Assembly (NCBI GenBank): GCA_038373865.1 | Contig: JAXGGA010000485.1 | Span: 124,001 to 188,000 of the forward strand | Direction: 5' to 3' | Length of the DNA: 64,000 nt | Source of the DNA: Uloborus plumipes | Taxonomy: Eukaryota; Arthropoda; Arachnida; Araneae; Uloboridae | In this document: one piece after another, positions 46,386-58,181 of the stretch | Numbering within the stretch: position 1 is the first letter of the stretch | Layout of the letters: every line of letters starts with the position of its first letter | Notes under the pieces: generated by a model | Database searches by the model: none | What the model was told of the DNA's origin: nothing | What the model saw: the letters and a program-made list of their open reading frames with translations, nothing else | Made by a program: the position numbers and the translations under genes

Positions 46386-49300
46386 TAACAACAAAACTCA
46401 AACCCACCTACATAAATACATAACCAAATCCCCACCAAACCCTCTACAAACTCCCACCTCACCCCCACATTCCAAAACCACACTTCTTCTCCCACACATT
46501 AAAACAACTCTCAAACCCAACAAAAAACTCACTCCCCCCCCACCACCCTAAATTCATACACTCAACAACTATACAACCCCCCCCACACCACCCCCACACA
46601 CACATTATATCTTCCCATTCCCCAAATAATCAAAAACACATTCCATCCCACATTAAAACCCATCAAACCCCACTAACCCCCAAACACACTACCCACCCCA
46701 CCACCTAAAAACCCCAACAACCCCTAACCATAAAAATAACCAATCATAAACACCCCATAAAAAACCAAAAAAACATACTCCTCCACCCCCCCCCCCCTAA
46801 AATACACCACAACACACCCCAATTTTCCACTCTACAACAACCTTCCTCAACACCAAAAAAACCCACCACCACCAACCTAATCAAATACACACCTCCCCAA
46901 CACACAATTCCCAACCAATACCTGACAACATTTATACCCCTTCAATAAACAACCCACCTCCAAACCACACAACCCAAAACCAACAAACACACCCAACCAC
47001 AACACCCACCCCACCCACACACCAAACCACCACCCACAAAACCCAACACCCCCACACCCAACACACACCACAAACACCAACCCCCAACCCCCCACCCCAC
47101 AAAAACCCAACCACAAAACCCACACCACAACCCCACAACACCACACAACACAAACACCCACCAACACCCAAAACCACAACCAACCACCCACCCACACACC
47201 CAAAACAACACCAACCAAACCAACAACACCACCCAACCACCACAACACACAAACCCAACACCCACAAAACCACACCCACAACCAAAACACCAAAACCAAA
47301 CCAACACCACACCAACAACCACAACACCACCAAAACACCACCACAACCAAACCACACACCCACACCACAAACAACCACAAACCCACACAAACCAACAAAC
47401 CCAACACACCAACCACCAACCCACACACCAACAAACACACCACAAAACAAACAACCACAACCAACACACCCAAAAACAAAACACACCAACACACCACAAC
47501 ACAACAAACCCCAACAAAAACACACACCCCATCAAACACCCAAACAAACCACAACCACACAACTCACCAAAAAAACAAAACAAACCACCCATCCCCAACA
47601 CACCCCCACCAACAAACCACCCAAACAAAACCACAACACCAACAACACCCAACCCACACAAACCCACCAACACACAATCCCCCACAACCCCCTCCACCCC
47701 AAACCCAAACCACCCCAACCAAAAACCACCCACAAACCAACACACCCACAAAAAACAACACCCAACACAACACCACCCCAAAACCACCACAACACAAAAC
47801 AAACCCCACCACAAACACCCAAACAACCCCAACACCCCAACCAACCACCCAAAACACACAACCCACAAAACACTAAACCACAACCCCACAACAACCCACA
47901 CCAAACCCCCCACAACAACCCACAACACCCACCACAAATCACACACACACCCCAACACAAACCAAACACCCACCACACAAACCACAAACCACACCACACA
48001 ACCAACCACACCAACCACAACAAAACCAAACCCAACAACACACCAACAACACCAAACCACCACCACCCACACACCCACACAACCAACCAAACAACCCCCC
48101 CACCACAACACACCAACCACCCACAACACCCAAACCCAAACCACACAACAAAACCCACCACACACCACACACAAACAACCCCAAACAAACCCACCAACAC
48201 CACAACCCACCAACCCACACACCACACAAACACAACCAAACCAACCCCACAAACACCACCCAACCAACACCCACCCCCAAAAAACAAACACAACAACACC
48301 ACCAAACACACAAAACAACACAACATCCAACCCCAAACACCAAACCCCACAAACAACCACCAACACACCAAAACCCAACAACCACACACAAACCCCCAAC
48401 AAAACAACACACCAACACACCCACCACACAACCACACCAAACACCACACACCAACAAAAAACACCACCAAAACACCACCCAAACAAACCACAAACCACAA
48501 CACCACACAACCAACACAAACAACCAAACACAACAAACCAACAACAACAACCACACCAAAACAAACACCACCCAACAAAACACCAACCAACAACCAACAC
48601 AACAACCACACCACCACAACACCACACACCACCCAACCACAAAACCCACAACAACAACCACCAACACACACCAAACCCACCCACAACCAACCAAAACACA
48701 CCACCAACACCCACCAAACACAAACAACCACAACCCACACCACCACACCAACCCCACCAAACAACACCCACAACCAACAAACAACCCAACCACAACAACA
48801 ACCCCCAACCAACCACACCACCCACCAAAAACAACACCACACAACCCAACACCCACCACCACAACCCACCCACCCCAAACCAAAACCCCTCACAACCCCC
48901 ACAACAAAACACTCCACACCACAACAAACCACACAAAACAACCAAACCCAACCACCACCCCACACCAAACACAAACACCACAACAACACACAAACCCCAT
49001 CACACACCACAAACACCCCCAACAACACACACAAAAACACCACCCCAACACCCCCCACAACAAACCAACACAACACCAACACAAACAACCCACAACACAA
49101 ACAAACCCCAAACCCACAAACCACCACCAACAACCAAACCACACCCACAACCCCCCACAACCAACCAACCCAAACAAAACCAACACCACCAACACACCCA
49201 AACACACTCCAACCAACACACACCACAACAAAACCACCCACACCACCAAAAACAACACAATCCCCACCACAACCACACACAACACAACAACACCAAAACC

Positions 49301-50211
49301 CAAACACACACACCAACACACCAAACACCAAACCAACACCCCACCACAAAACAAACCAAACCACAACACACCAAAACCACCCACAAAAACCAAACAACAC
49401 ACACAACAAAAACCCACAACCAACCCAACACACAACACAACACCAAACACACAACCACCAACCCCCACACCCAAACACAAACAAACCCCCAAACAACCAC
49501 AACACACCAACCAAAACCCCACAAAACCACCACCCCCAACCCCAAACCAAACCACCCACACACCCCCACCCACCACACACAAAACACCCACCCACCCACC
49601 ACCACAAAACCCAACCACCACAAACACCAACCACACACCAAACCACAAAACACACCCCACACCAACCCACACAACCACACCCCAACACCCCACCACACAC
49701 CCCAACCACCACACCAAAACAAAAAAACACCCCCACAACAACACACCAACAACCACCACCAACCCAACAACCAACTCACAACAACCCCCACACCAACCCC
49801 CACCACACCCACCCAAACAACACCCACAACCAAAACAAACACACAAAACCACACCAACCCACCCAACAACCAACAACAACACACCCAACAAAACCCACAA
49901 ACAACACCAACCACCAAACCAACTCACTCGTATCCACAAACTACTACACTCCCATACTTACAACAACCATCACAACAAATACACCACCAACACCAAACCC
50001 TAACACTCATATCACACAACCCAAAATACTACCTATTCCAATACTAAATACCGAACACACAATATTATTTTAGATAATAACAATAATAAAAACATCACAC
50101 ACAATAATCAACCACATAATGACGTGATACCTCCATACCTCCAAATTATATTATACACTCATCCTATATCATCCACTTTATGATCTACCCCCCCCCCCCC
50201 CCCCCCCCCCC
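46386..50211. other. 3.8-kb block of almost only A and C (probable sequencing or assembly artefact)
   Basis: From 46386 G vanishes: a single G at 46924 in the first 600 bases, with T still scattered. From about 46976 to 49920 nearly every base is A or C, with T rare. T returns from 49921, then a few G, and the block ends in 24 consecutive C at 50188-50211. It is not a regular microsatellite: A and C runs vary with no fixed period. The minus strand is therefore G/T-only and cannot contain a stop codon, which explains frames up to 734 codons there. The left edge coincides with the failing palindrome arm. Confidence 0.85.
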
Positions 50212-51060
50212 TTTCATTGGTTTTCAAACAATAGCCCCAAAGCGCGACATGCTTCTCAAATGAAAAAACCCATGGCCCAATTGTTGATATATCATGGCAG
50301 AAAAAAAGTTCAAATCGTTACTTGTACTTTACCGAATTCGACCAACTCCTATTATAGCTTCGTTTTGTGTTTAATTTTGTGATGTGAAGTACCGCAAAAG
50401 AAATATGAACGGGGAATTAAAACAAGCGCGTATTGATTTCTATTATAAGAACTACCAAGTGGCACAGCTGGCTGATTTGTGCTTCAATTTCAGTGACATG
50501 TTTTGAAATTTAGTACAACCAAGTTACAGAGTGAATGAAGTAACATTCAGATTGCAGCACCTACCCAGAGGATGTAAAGTTATATTTTCTCGTCATTGGG
50601 AAAGATATTACTATTTCATAGCGTATAAAGTAATTGACTGAGGAGACTTCTACTAGAATGAGAATGGATTCTCCAAGTATTGAAACAAAATCTGACATTC
50701 TCGCACTCGTAAAATATCAACATCTGGCATGAAATGGTGTAAAAAGACGTTACTCTGACAATATCAGAAGCATAAACATAATGATTTCCAACAGTTAGAA
50801 ATCCACGGAGTTCAACTTTGAACTGTACCGTGGAGCTGAGCTTGGAAACCTGCAGTTTGTGAACCGCATATGGCTCATTCAAATTATGATTGGACTCTAG
50901 AGTATTTTAATAAATTAAAAATAATAAAACATCTGCAGGAGTGCCATTTGTCAATGTTTTGAGTATTATTTTTCATGTTGATTGATTTTTCGTTCTTCGA
51001 AGTACATAATTTTGTTTGCTAAAATGAATTGAGATTGGTAGATAGCGAATCACAGGATCA
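50212..51060. other. unclassified sequence
   Basis: Ordinary composition resumes here. No gene; an 88-codon minus-strand frame (50616-50882) lacks any recognisable motif. Confidence 0.45.
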
Positions 51061-51502
51061 GTTGCTTTTTGTGGCGTTTATGACTTGTTTTAATCGTATG
51101 AAACAATTTTTCTGTCCGTGGTCGATTTTAAAAGAGAAAGTAAATTTTTTCATTTATGATGAAAAATCACTATTTTAGGGAAAAATATGCAAATTTCGAC
51201 CATTATGTAGAGCATGAAGATTTTATCTGACTGTGATGTGATTTTATATCATACTATTTCACCTCATTGGGTACCTTTTTTCACCCTGACCCATTAAAAA
51301 AATTATTAAAAATTAATGTATTTGTTAAGTAGAAAAAATGCATTTTTGGGCTTAATTTATGAACTTTGACCTCCTTGCGGACCCTGAAGATATTATCTGA
51401 TCAACTTCAAATTTCACAGATAATTGTTTGGTCCTAGTGGACAATTTTTCTCACCCGGGTCGATTTGAAATTCCAAAAAAATTTTTTTTTCGATCCACCC
51501 TA
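51061..51502. repeat. end fragment of an unclassified DNA element
   Basis: TTTTTTCGATCCACCCTAG at the right edge looks like an element terminus (TAGGGTGGATCG on the other strand). TTATCTGA and CTATTTTAGGG words repeat internally. It abuts fold-back copy 3. Confidence 0.35.
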
Positions 51503-52146
51503 GTGTCCACTCCAATCGTGGCCCAATAGCTAATTTCTAAACCGTTGGAGATAAGCATATTGTTTATTTAGGAAAAATTCTCCAAATTACGAAAGGAATT
51601 TTGGGTCTATTCAACGTTTTTCAAAAAATCAAATTTTGAAAGAGTTACGAAATTTAAATTTTTATACAGCCCCCCAGTCCTATCAATCATATTTAGTAAA
51701 ACATTTTTGACACTGTAACGTTTAAAACTAAAAAAAAATCACTCTTCTACGATAAAAATTGACCGAGTTATGACGTTTTGAAAAATCAAGATTTTGAAGG
51801 ATTTCGCATACGGTCCCTTAAGCGATCTCTCGGTGACGTCATGAAATAATGCAAAATCTTGATTTTTCAAAACGTCATAACTCGGTCAATTTTTGTGGTA
51901 GAAGAGTGATTTTTTTTTAGTTTTAAACGTTAGTGTCAGGAATGTTTTACTAAATATGATTGATAGGACAGGGGGGCTGTATAAAATTTAAATTTCGTAA
52001 CTCTTTAAAAATTTGATTTTTTGAAAAACATTGAATAGACCCAAAATTCCTCTCGTAATTTGGAGATTTTTTCCTAAATAAACTATATGCTTATCTCTAA
52101 CGGTTTAGAAATTAGCTATTGGGCTACGATTGGAGTGGACACCCTG
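51503..52146. mobile_element. fold-back DNA element, copy 3, inverted loop
   Basis: Same arms as 2395-3044, but the left end lacks its first bases (starts GTGTCCACTCC), and the central loop reads in the opposite direction (GAAGGATTTCGCATACGG comes first, the TGACGTCATG word after it). The right end CACCCTG and TA are intact. Confidence 0.8.
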
Positions 52147-53111
52147 TATTTTTGCTTAAAAATTTTGAAATGCAAATGTGTTTCATGTGCCTTTCTTCTC
52201 GTAGAAATATTAGTCCAAGTGTTGGTCTTCAGAAAATAAAATCCTCTGCAGAACAAAATTACTCACGAAATACAAAAGGCAGAAGAATAAAATAAATATG
52301 TTTCCTAAAGCAGATTTTTTTGCATTTCACTAATCCATTCCTTATTCTTTATGATAACGCCATAAATTATTCTCTTTATACAAAGACAGAAATTTTCTCA
52401 AAACTAATCATCCACATATGTTTTGCTTTGCAGAAGAACTTATGAGCACGTTGAAAGTTGTAGTTTCAAAAAAGCTCTTCTACTATTATTAATATTTTTG
52501 TTCGCTATTGAAATTGTATTTTTAAGCAAAAAAATAAATTCCCAAGAAGGATATAATTTTTTCTTGCGCATAAAAATCAAATTCTAAGTCTTTATCCAAT
52601 CTTCTTGCTCAGTATTAAATAAATGTACCATAAACTATTTCAAATTTTAGAAATTTTATTAAATAAAATCAAAGAAACCGACGCATCTAAAACAAGACAA
52701 AAAAAAAAAAAAAATAAGCACCACGAAGAAACCACCCTTTTTGCAACATCTTTGTAAAACCGAAAGCTCCGAGAGAGAGCATCCCCAGCATTGATTTAAT
52801 GGCATAAATTATCATATAAACGAAGCAGCGGCACACATAAATTGTAGCCCAAGCCTCTGAATTTAGTTAGCAGAAATGAAACCAGAAAAATATATTCACT
52901 TCAAAATACCGAAACTGGTGTTATTTACAAAGGCAATATATTCCGGGAGGGCTTCTTGGTGCGACAACTGCGGGCCACGAAAGAGAGAGATAAACTTTAG
53001 AAAGAGAATAGATAAAGAAAATTTTATTTCTTGCCCGGGATGGGCGGAACCTTAAATTCCAGGGCTTATTGATTTTGCCATTTGGGGACAATTTCTTTTC
53101 TGGTGTCACTG
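52147..53111. other. unclassified AT-rich sequence
   Basis: No gene is supported. 53040-53110 shares words with 41990-42060. Confidence 0.45.
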
Positions 53112-53420
53112 TCGGAAAGAGAGCCGGCTTATATCTGACTTTGTTTTATTGTTTGGATTTGGCCGGTGTCGGTATTTTCTATATATTTGGTATTTTCTGC
53201 AGATAACAGGCAGGAGCTAAAGCTCTAATTATCCAATGAAGTTAGCGGGAGGATGTTGCGATTGGAAGCTAAGGAAATGCCTCGCAAAGAAAGATAAATG
53301 GATTTTTGGGAATCCATTCGTTATGTTCTAAATATTCGGATACTTATGGACAAATTTCTTTTTTTAGAGGTTATTCCATTGTTTCCACTTTCCTTTAATC
53401 TACTTGTAAAGTATCGCATT
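53112..53420 (+). repeat. duplicated ~300-bp segment, left copy
   Basis: Strongly similar to 54457-54765: GCCGGCTTATATCTGACTTT, GGCCGGTGTCGGTATTTTC, GATAACAGGCAGGAGC, CTAATTATCCAATGAAGTT, GGATGTTGCGATTGGAAGC. Confidence 0.75.
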
Positions 53421-53645
53421 TAATCATTTGTTCATTTAAATATTTAAACGAAATACTGGCAGGAACAGAAAAGCACTACTTATATTTTACCTCAGTTTTT
53501 TTTTTATTTACTTAAAAAAACCGAGGGGAAACAATTATATGCATTGAATTTGCTTTTTGACAATTAAGTCCCAATGTTCAATTTTGTCGCAATTAACTAA
53601 ATAGGTGAAACAGTTGCAATGGCCTGTTTCTGTAGTGTTTTCATA

Positions 53646-54162
53646 CAGGGGTGCCCATCCCCCCCAAGCTCAATGGCGCGAATTCCCCCCCCCCAAAAAA
53701 AAAAATTTTGACAACCCTCTTATCCTCTTTAATTTTTATTTTTACCCCTCTTTTTTATTTTATTTCTTTTTTTAAATCGTATTTATTTATTTTTTTAAAT
53801 ATTATTTATTTATTTTTTTTAAATTGTAACTATTATTTTTTATTTATTATTAATTTTCTAAAAGTACTAACTATGCGTAGAACAGAATCGCTTTTTTTCT
53901 CTTTCAGACATTCCAAACACACCCTCACACACAAAATAAACAAATAAATAAATAAATAAAATAATAAAGAAATAAAAGAGCTAATTTTAATTAAAAATAT
54001 TAATTAATGAATAATTTTTATTAAAAAAATTAGTAAGCAATTCAAATTAAAAAATAAATTAATCAATAGTTTAAATAAACAAATTAGTTTTAAAAAATCC
54101 CCCCCCCCAAATTTTTAAGGCGCAACTTGCGCCATAATCCCCCCCCCCTGTGGGAACCCCTG
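53646..54162. mobile_element. hAT-type MITE with perfect 8-bp target duplication
   Basis: Ends CAGGGGTGCCCATCCC and TGTGGGAACCCCTG are inverted repeats. TTTTCATA is duplicated exactly on both sides (53638-53645, 54163-54170). C-runs mark both sub-terminal regions. The interior is TTTA/AAAT low-complexity sequence; the 98-codon frame inside is low complexity and not a gene. Confidence 0.85.
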
Positions 54163-54340
54163 TTTTCATATGTTAAAAATGTATTTATTCTAAAAAAACA
54201 TTACATCAATGATTACATGAGAACAGTGTCTCAACTCTTTAGAAGAAGCTAAGTCTTCAGTTCAAAAATCATGCTGCGTGATTAAAAGAACCGCTTGAAA
54301 TTTAACTACAAAACAGTGGGTTTTCAAAAATTATTTAAAA

Positions 54341-54420
54341 CTAGTAAATATGCCAGGCGTTGCCCGAGTTAAAAAGCAACATGCGAAACCCAAGAAGGTA
54401 TTTTTTGTGACTAGGTGGTC
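54341..54420 (-). mobile_element. Helitron-type 3' end
   Basis: CTAG at 54341-54344, with CGGGCAACGCC hairpin-like sequence inside on the minus strand. The duplicated segment 54457-54765 follows directly and may be carried by this element. The 5' end was not located. Confidence 0.45.
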
Positions 54421-54456
54421 AGTTAGATCGGCGTGAAGGACATTGTAAAAAGACAG

Positions 54457-54765
54457 CCGGCTTATGTCTGACTTTGTTTTATTGTTTGGTTTTGGCCGGT
54501 GTCGGTATTTTCTATATATTTGGTATTTTCTACAGATAACAGGCAGGAGCTAAAGCTCTAATTATCCAATGAAGTTAGCAGGAGGATGTTGCGATTGGAA
54601 GCTAAGAAAATGCCACATAAAGAAAGATAGATATATTTTTGAGAGTCCATTTGTTATGTTCTAAATATTAGGATATTTTTGGGTTAATTTCTGCTCTTCC
54701 TATAGATTCTTCGATTGTTTTCACTTTTCTTACTTTTCTTTAATCTACTTTTATAGTACACTGCG
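54457..54765 (+). repeat. duplicated ~300-bp segment, right copy
   Basis: Counterpart of 53112-53420, about 1.35 kb away in the same orientation. Divergence is low in the first 170 bases and higher toward the right. Confidence 0.75.
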
Positions 54766-55064
54766 ATGCAAAAGTTTAGACAAAATGCAAATATATGATT
54801 AAAAAGAAAAATTCTCGGCTTAATGCCTTCAAATGTCTACTGCAGGTCGACAATATGGTCCCAAATATGTATCTGGAGGTTTGAAAAATATAACCGACAG
54901 GAAAATCGGAAATTGCAAAAGACATTTTTTTTTTCATTGCTGCAAAAGTTTAGACAACAGTCAGATTTTATGCAAATATTCCTTCGAAATGTGATTGGTG
55001 GAGGTAAGGCGTGACTTTTTTCTTCAACTATAAATTGCAGAGAGCGTTCAATGAATAATACAAA

Positions 55065-56033
55065 TCTTAAAATCTCTGTAGTTCTCGTGTAAAGAAGATG
55101 AAAACGTTTGAAAACCGAAATATGAAAGTGAACGCACTTTGTTAATTTTTAGTCTTTTAAATCGGTCCTAGCATGGTAGTACATTGTTTTTTTTTTTTTC
55201 TTTTTCTTTTTCTTTTCTTTTTTTTTTTCGTGGAGAGCACATTTAGACATACTTATTGACCAAAAATGCCAAGAAAAACTATATTACTTGAGGTTGACGG
55301 AATTGAAAAAACGGCTTGAATTGACGATTAGCCCCTTAATCCTACAAAACTTCAACTTGGGTCAAAAACAGCATGTGACAACGTAATTAGATGAACAACT
55401 CCATCAGAATGCATAAAAAAACAAAGATTTGGGCTTGAGCTTTTCGGACAGAGTGTCCCAAATAAGTCAGATTTTAATAGTCAAAGCAGCACAGCTTATG
55501 CTCATCGGATCTTTTCTGAAGTCAAGCTAGTAGAATTATAATCCATCTTGGCAATCCAAATTTTAATAATTTTCATCAGAGAAAGTAACATTCATTTTTA
55601 GTAACGATGATACATGTGCTGCTTTTCCCATTAAAATTTGGCTTATTTGGGAAGCTATTCCCGAAAAGGTTCAATCACATTTTTTTTTTTTTTTTTAATT
55701 TTATTTTATTTATTTATTTTTTTTATGCATCCCGATTCAGTTGTTCATCTACTTATGCTGTCACGTGCTGTTTTTGACTTTAGTTGAAGTGTTGTAGGAT
55801 AAAGGGGTGAATTGTCAGTTCGAACCGTTTTTTCAATTCCTTCATCCTTAAGAAATATTTTTTCTTGGCTTTTTTGATCAATACCTATGTCTAAATTTGC
55901 TCTCCGCGAAGTAAAAAAACAATTTACTGCCATACTAGAACCGATTTAAGAGACTAAAAATTAACAAAGTGCACTTTAAAATTTTGGTTTTCAAATTTTT
56001 TCCTCTTCTTTACACGAGTACTACAGAGATTTT
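55065..56033. repeat. old imperfect palindrome
   Basis: The left arm from ATCTCTGTAGTTCTCGTGTAAAG is mirrored by the right arm ending CTTTACACGAGTACTACAGAGAT. Inner pairs include AACAGCATGTGAC/GTCACGTGCTGTT and CCCAAATAAG/CTTATTTGGG. Arms ~470 bp, centre near 55545, substantially diverged. Long T-runs at 55186-55230 and 55680-55725. Probably a decayed fold-back element. Confidence 0.6.
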
Positions 56034-57341
56034 AACCCTACACTGCATGGTGTTGCCAATTGGATACATGGACAATTTGACCTCCTTATGAACAGCAGAA
56101 TGTAGTCATAAGGCAACTCAATGCATAAAAAGCAAGTATTGGGTATAGTTAAAGCAATTATCACCATTTATCCTCCATACATGGCAGCACTGGTCTGTTA
56201 CATGCTCTTAAATGAATTCATATGGACAGCTTTTAAAATCACTTAAGCTACCAAGTTTTGAAATTATTTTTTACAATGAAATATTTTTCTTTGTCTTTTA
56301 AAGAAATAACATGAATAAAATAAACATTTATCTTTCGTTTAAGATGCGTTTTACAAAATTATTTGGAAAAAATCTAGGACACAATACATGTCTGTAGCCA
56401 TTTGGCAATATTATGCAGTAAGCATCCAGAGAGCACTTCGATTCATCTCTGTAGTTCAATGAAGTATGTGCTTTGTTTATGTTTCGGGCTAGCTTCTTTC
56501 TCTTTTTGGAAGGTATAAAATAATCATGCGGACCCAAAAGTGATACTTTCGGCTGTTCTACCGTTTATTAGACCTCGTAATTATCAATGCTTAGTTGATG
56601 TTCAACAGAGTGAACAAACAAAAATTCAATAGGGAAAAGCCTTCAAAACGTGTTCATTTTAGATTTCAGTTAGCACAAAAGTTGTGCTTACACGTACAAG
56701 TAAAATTATTAATAATTTTTAAATATAATTTTGAAAAAAACTAAAAAGTACGCTTTTTCGTAGGAATGCGCTGTAATCATCACGGGTTTCCCTCTGATTT
56801 TTAAAACTACTGAATATCCGCGCTATAGTTTACATGCACTTATAATACATCAACATGCAATACAGTTTAGCCTTTAGTATTAAAAATAGTATTAAATGTA
56901 TTACTTTTATGTTTGCAAAGAACGTAAATTTTACCTTTTATTCAGAGTTACATATATACATACAAGCAAACCCACATGTGAAGTTAATAAAAGCGTATTA
57001 AAATGAGGGAGACCATTAGCTACAGAGGAACTAGTTACAAACCAAAAAAAAAGAAAGTTTGCGCGAGAGAGCTTCCAATAGATTTCAGATTTCACAGAAT
57101 TGATCATCGGAAAGAATACAGTACAAATAAACAATGATGTAAAATGTCAAAATGTGAAGGATTACAAGAGTACAGTGCACCAAATGTTCAATTCCTCTAT
57201 TGTTTTACAAAAAAAAAACCTAATTTTAAGACTACCATTTAAAATCATGTTTATCTCTTGAATGCATGGTGTAGCCATTTGGCAACAAAACTATTTTTAA
57301 TTAGAAAGTGGTGAAAATTTAGAGTTATTTTTTTTAAATAT
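56034..57341. other. unclassified AT-rich sequence
   Basis: It includes the repeat 56760-56885 shared with 21745-21880. Words GCATGGTGTAGCCATTTGGCA (57263) and GTAGCCATTTGGCAATA (56394) recur, suggesting small dispersed repeats. No gene. Confidence 0.45.
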
Positions 57342-57949
57342 TGTAACGAGTCCGTAGCACCTTCAACTTTCTTCAAATCAGCATTCCAATCTTGAGGAAG
57401 TAACTATAAATTTATTTACAAGTATATACACTATTTACAATAAGAGCAGAAAACAATTGCTAAACATCCAGCAATTAGGCAGCAAACAGTACACTGTACT
57501 CTCAACAGTAACTCAGCACCACGTATCTAACGTGAACAGTAATTAAGCAATTACAAAAGCAAAACAACCATCCGCTCAAAGCGAATGAAAACGAGTCACC
57601 AGAATCAAATCTGAAAACAACTGACTGACTTGTGTTCAAGGCCAGCTATTTATACACGGAAAGAAATTACGACAATATTCGAGAAAAACCTGGAATATTT
57701 TGTTTCATTCATAACTTTGAACAATCCATTCACAAATTCTAGCGATAAGAAAAAAAAACCACGCGAAAATGTCTTCACGCTTATTAAAGTTAGGGCAAGT
57801 GTAAAAACTGCAAAGTGTTTCAGGGCCGGTATACAGATGATAAAAGTGATATCTTCAGATACATTTGCAACATGTCGCCAGATAAAACCAAAACTAATGA
57901 AAATAAAGCAAGGCAGGAAAAACAACAACTATTTACAAGATTTGTAACA
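57342..57949 (-). repeat. 3' LTR
   Basis: 608 bp, TGTTACAAATCTTG to CTCGTTACA on the minus strand, with the usual TG...CA ends and short TGT/ACA inverted repeats. It differs from the other LTR by a C/G change near 57379 and two single-base length changes. Confidence 0.9.
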
Positions 57950-57966
57950 TTGCCCCCTTCCCAAGG
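57950..57966 (-). promoter_or_regulatory. polypurine tract
   Basis: Minus strand GGGAAGGGGGCA directly before the 3' LTR: the expected primer site for plus-strand DNA synthesis. An identical tract lies at 63598-63614. Confidence 0.75.
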
Positions 57967-58181
57967 ACTGCACGTCCCGGGCAGTACAATCCCCAGAAAG
58001 GAAGCAAGGGAAAACTTACAGATACACACATTACATGATGACCAATCATAAACATGATAAACAATAACAATGAGAACATGAAAGAAACACTAACATTGAT
58101 AAAGTCATATTACAGACAATTAAAGGCAAAAGTTATTTACAAAATTTACAAACAAATTACCATGGTAGCTTTAGATTTATT

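Noticed and set aside
46877..49939. Very long minus-strand open frames (up to 734 codons) of Gly/Val/Cys/Trp/Leu-rich protein
   Set aside because: The minus strand here is almost only G and T, so stop codons, which all need A, cannot occur. All overlapping frames are open for the same reason, and no domain is present.
46386..50211. Telomere-like or regular microsatellite array
   Set aside because: No TTAGG-type or other fixed period is visible; the order of A and C is irregular.
53651..53947. 98-codon frame
   Set aside because: It lies inside a hAT MITE and is made of low-complexity TTTA repeats.
57650..58051. Small frames within and beside the LTR (also repeated at 63388-63699)
   Set aside because: They duplicate simply because the LTR duplicates, and lie in regulatory sequence rather than gag or pol.
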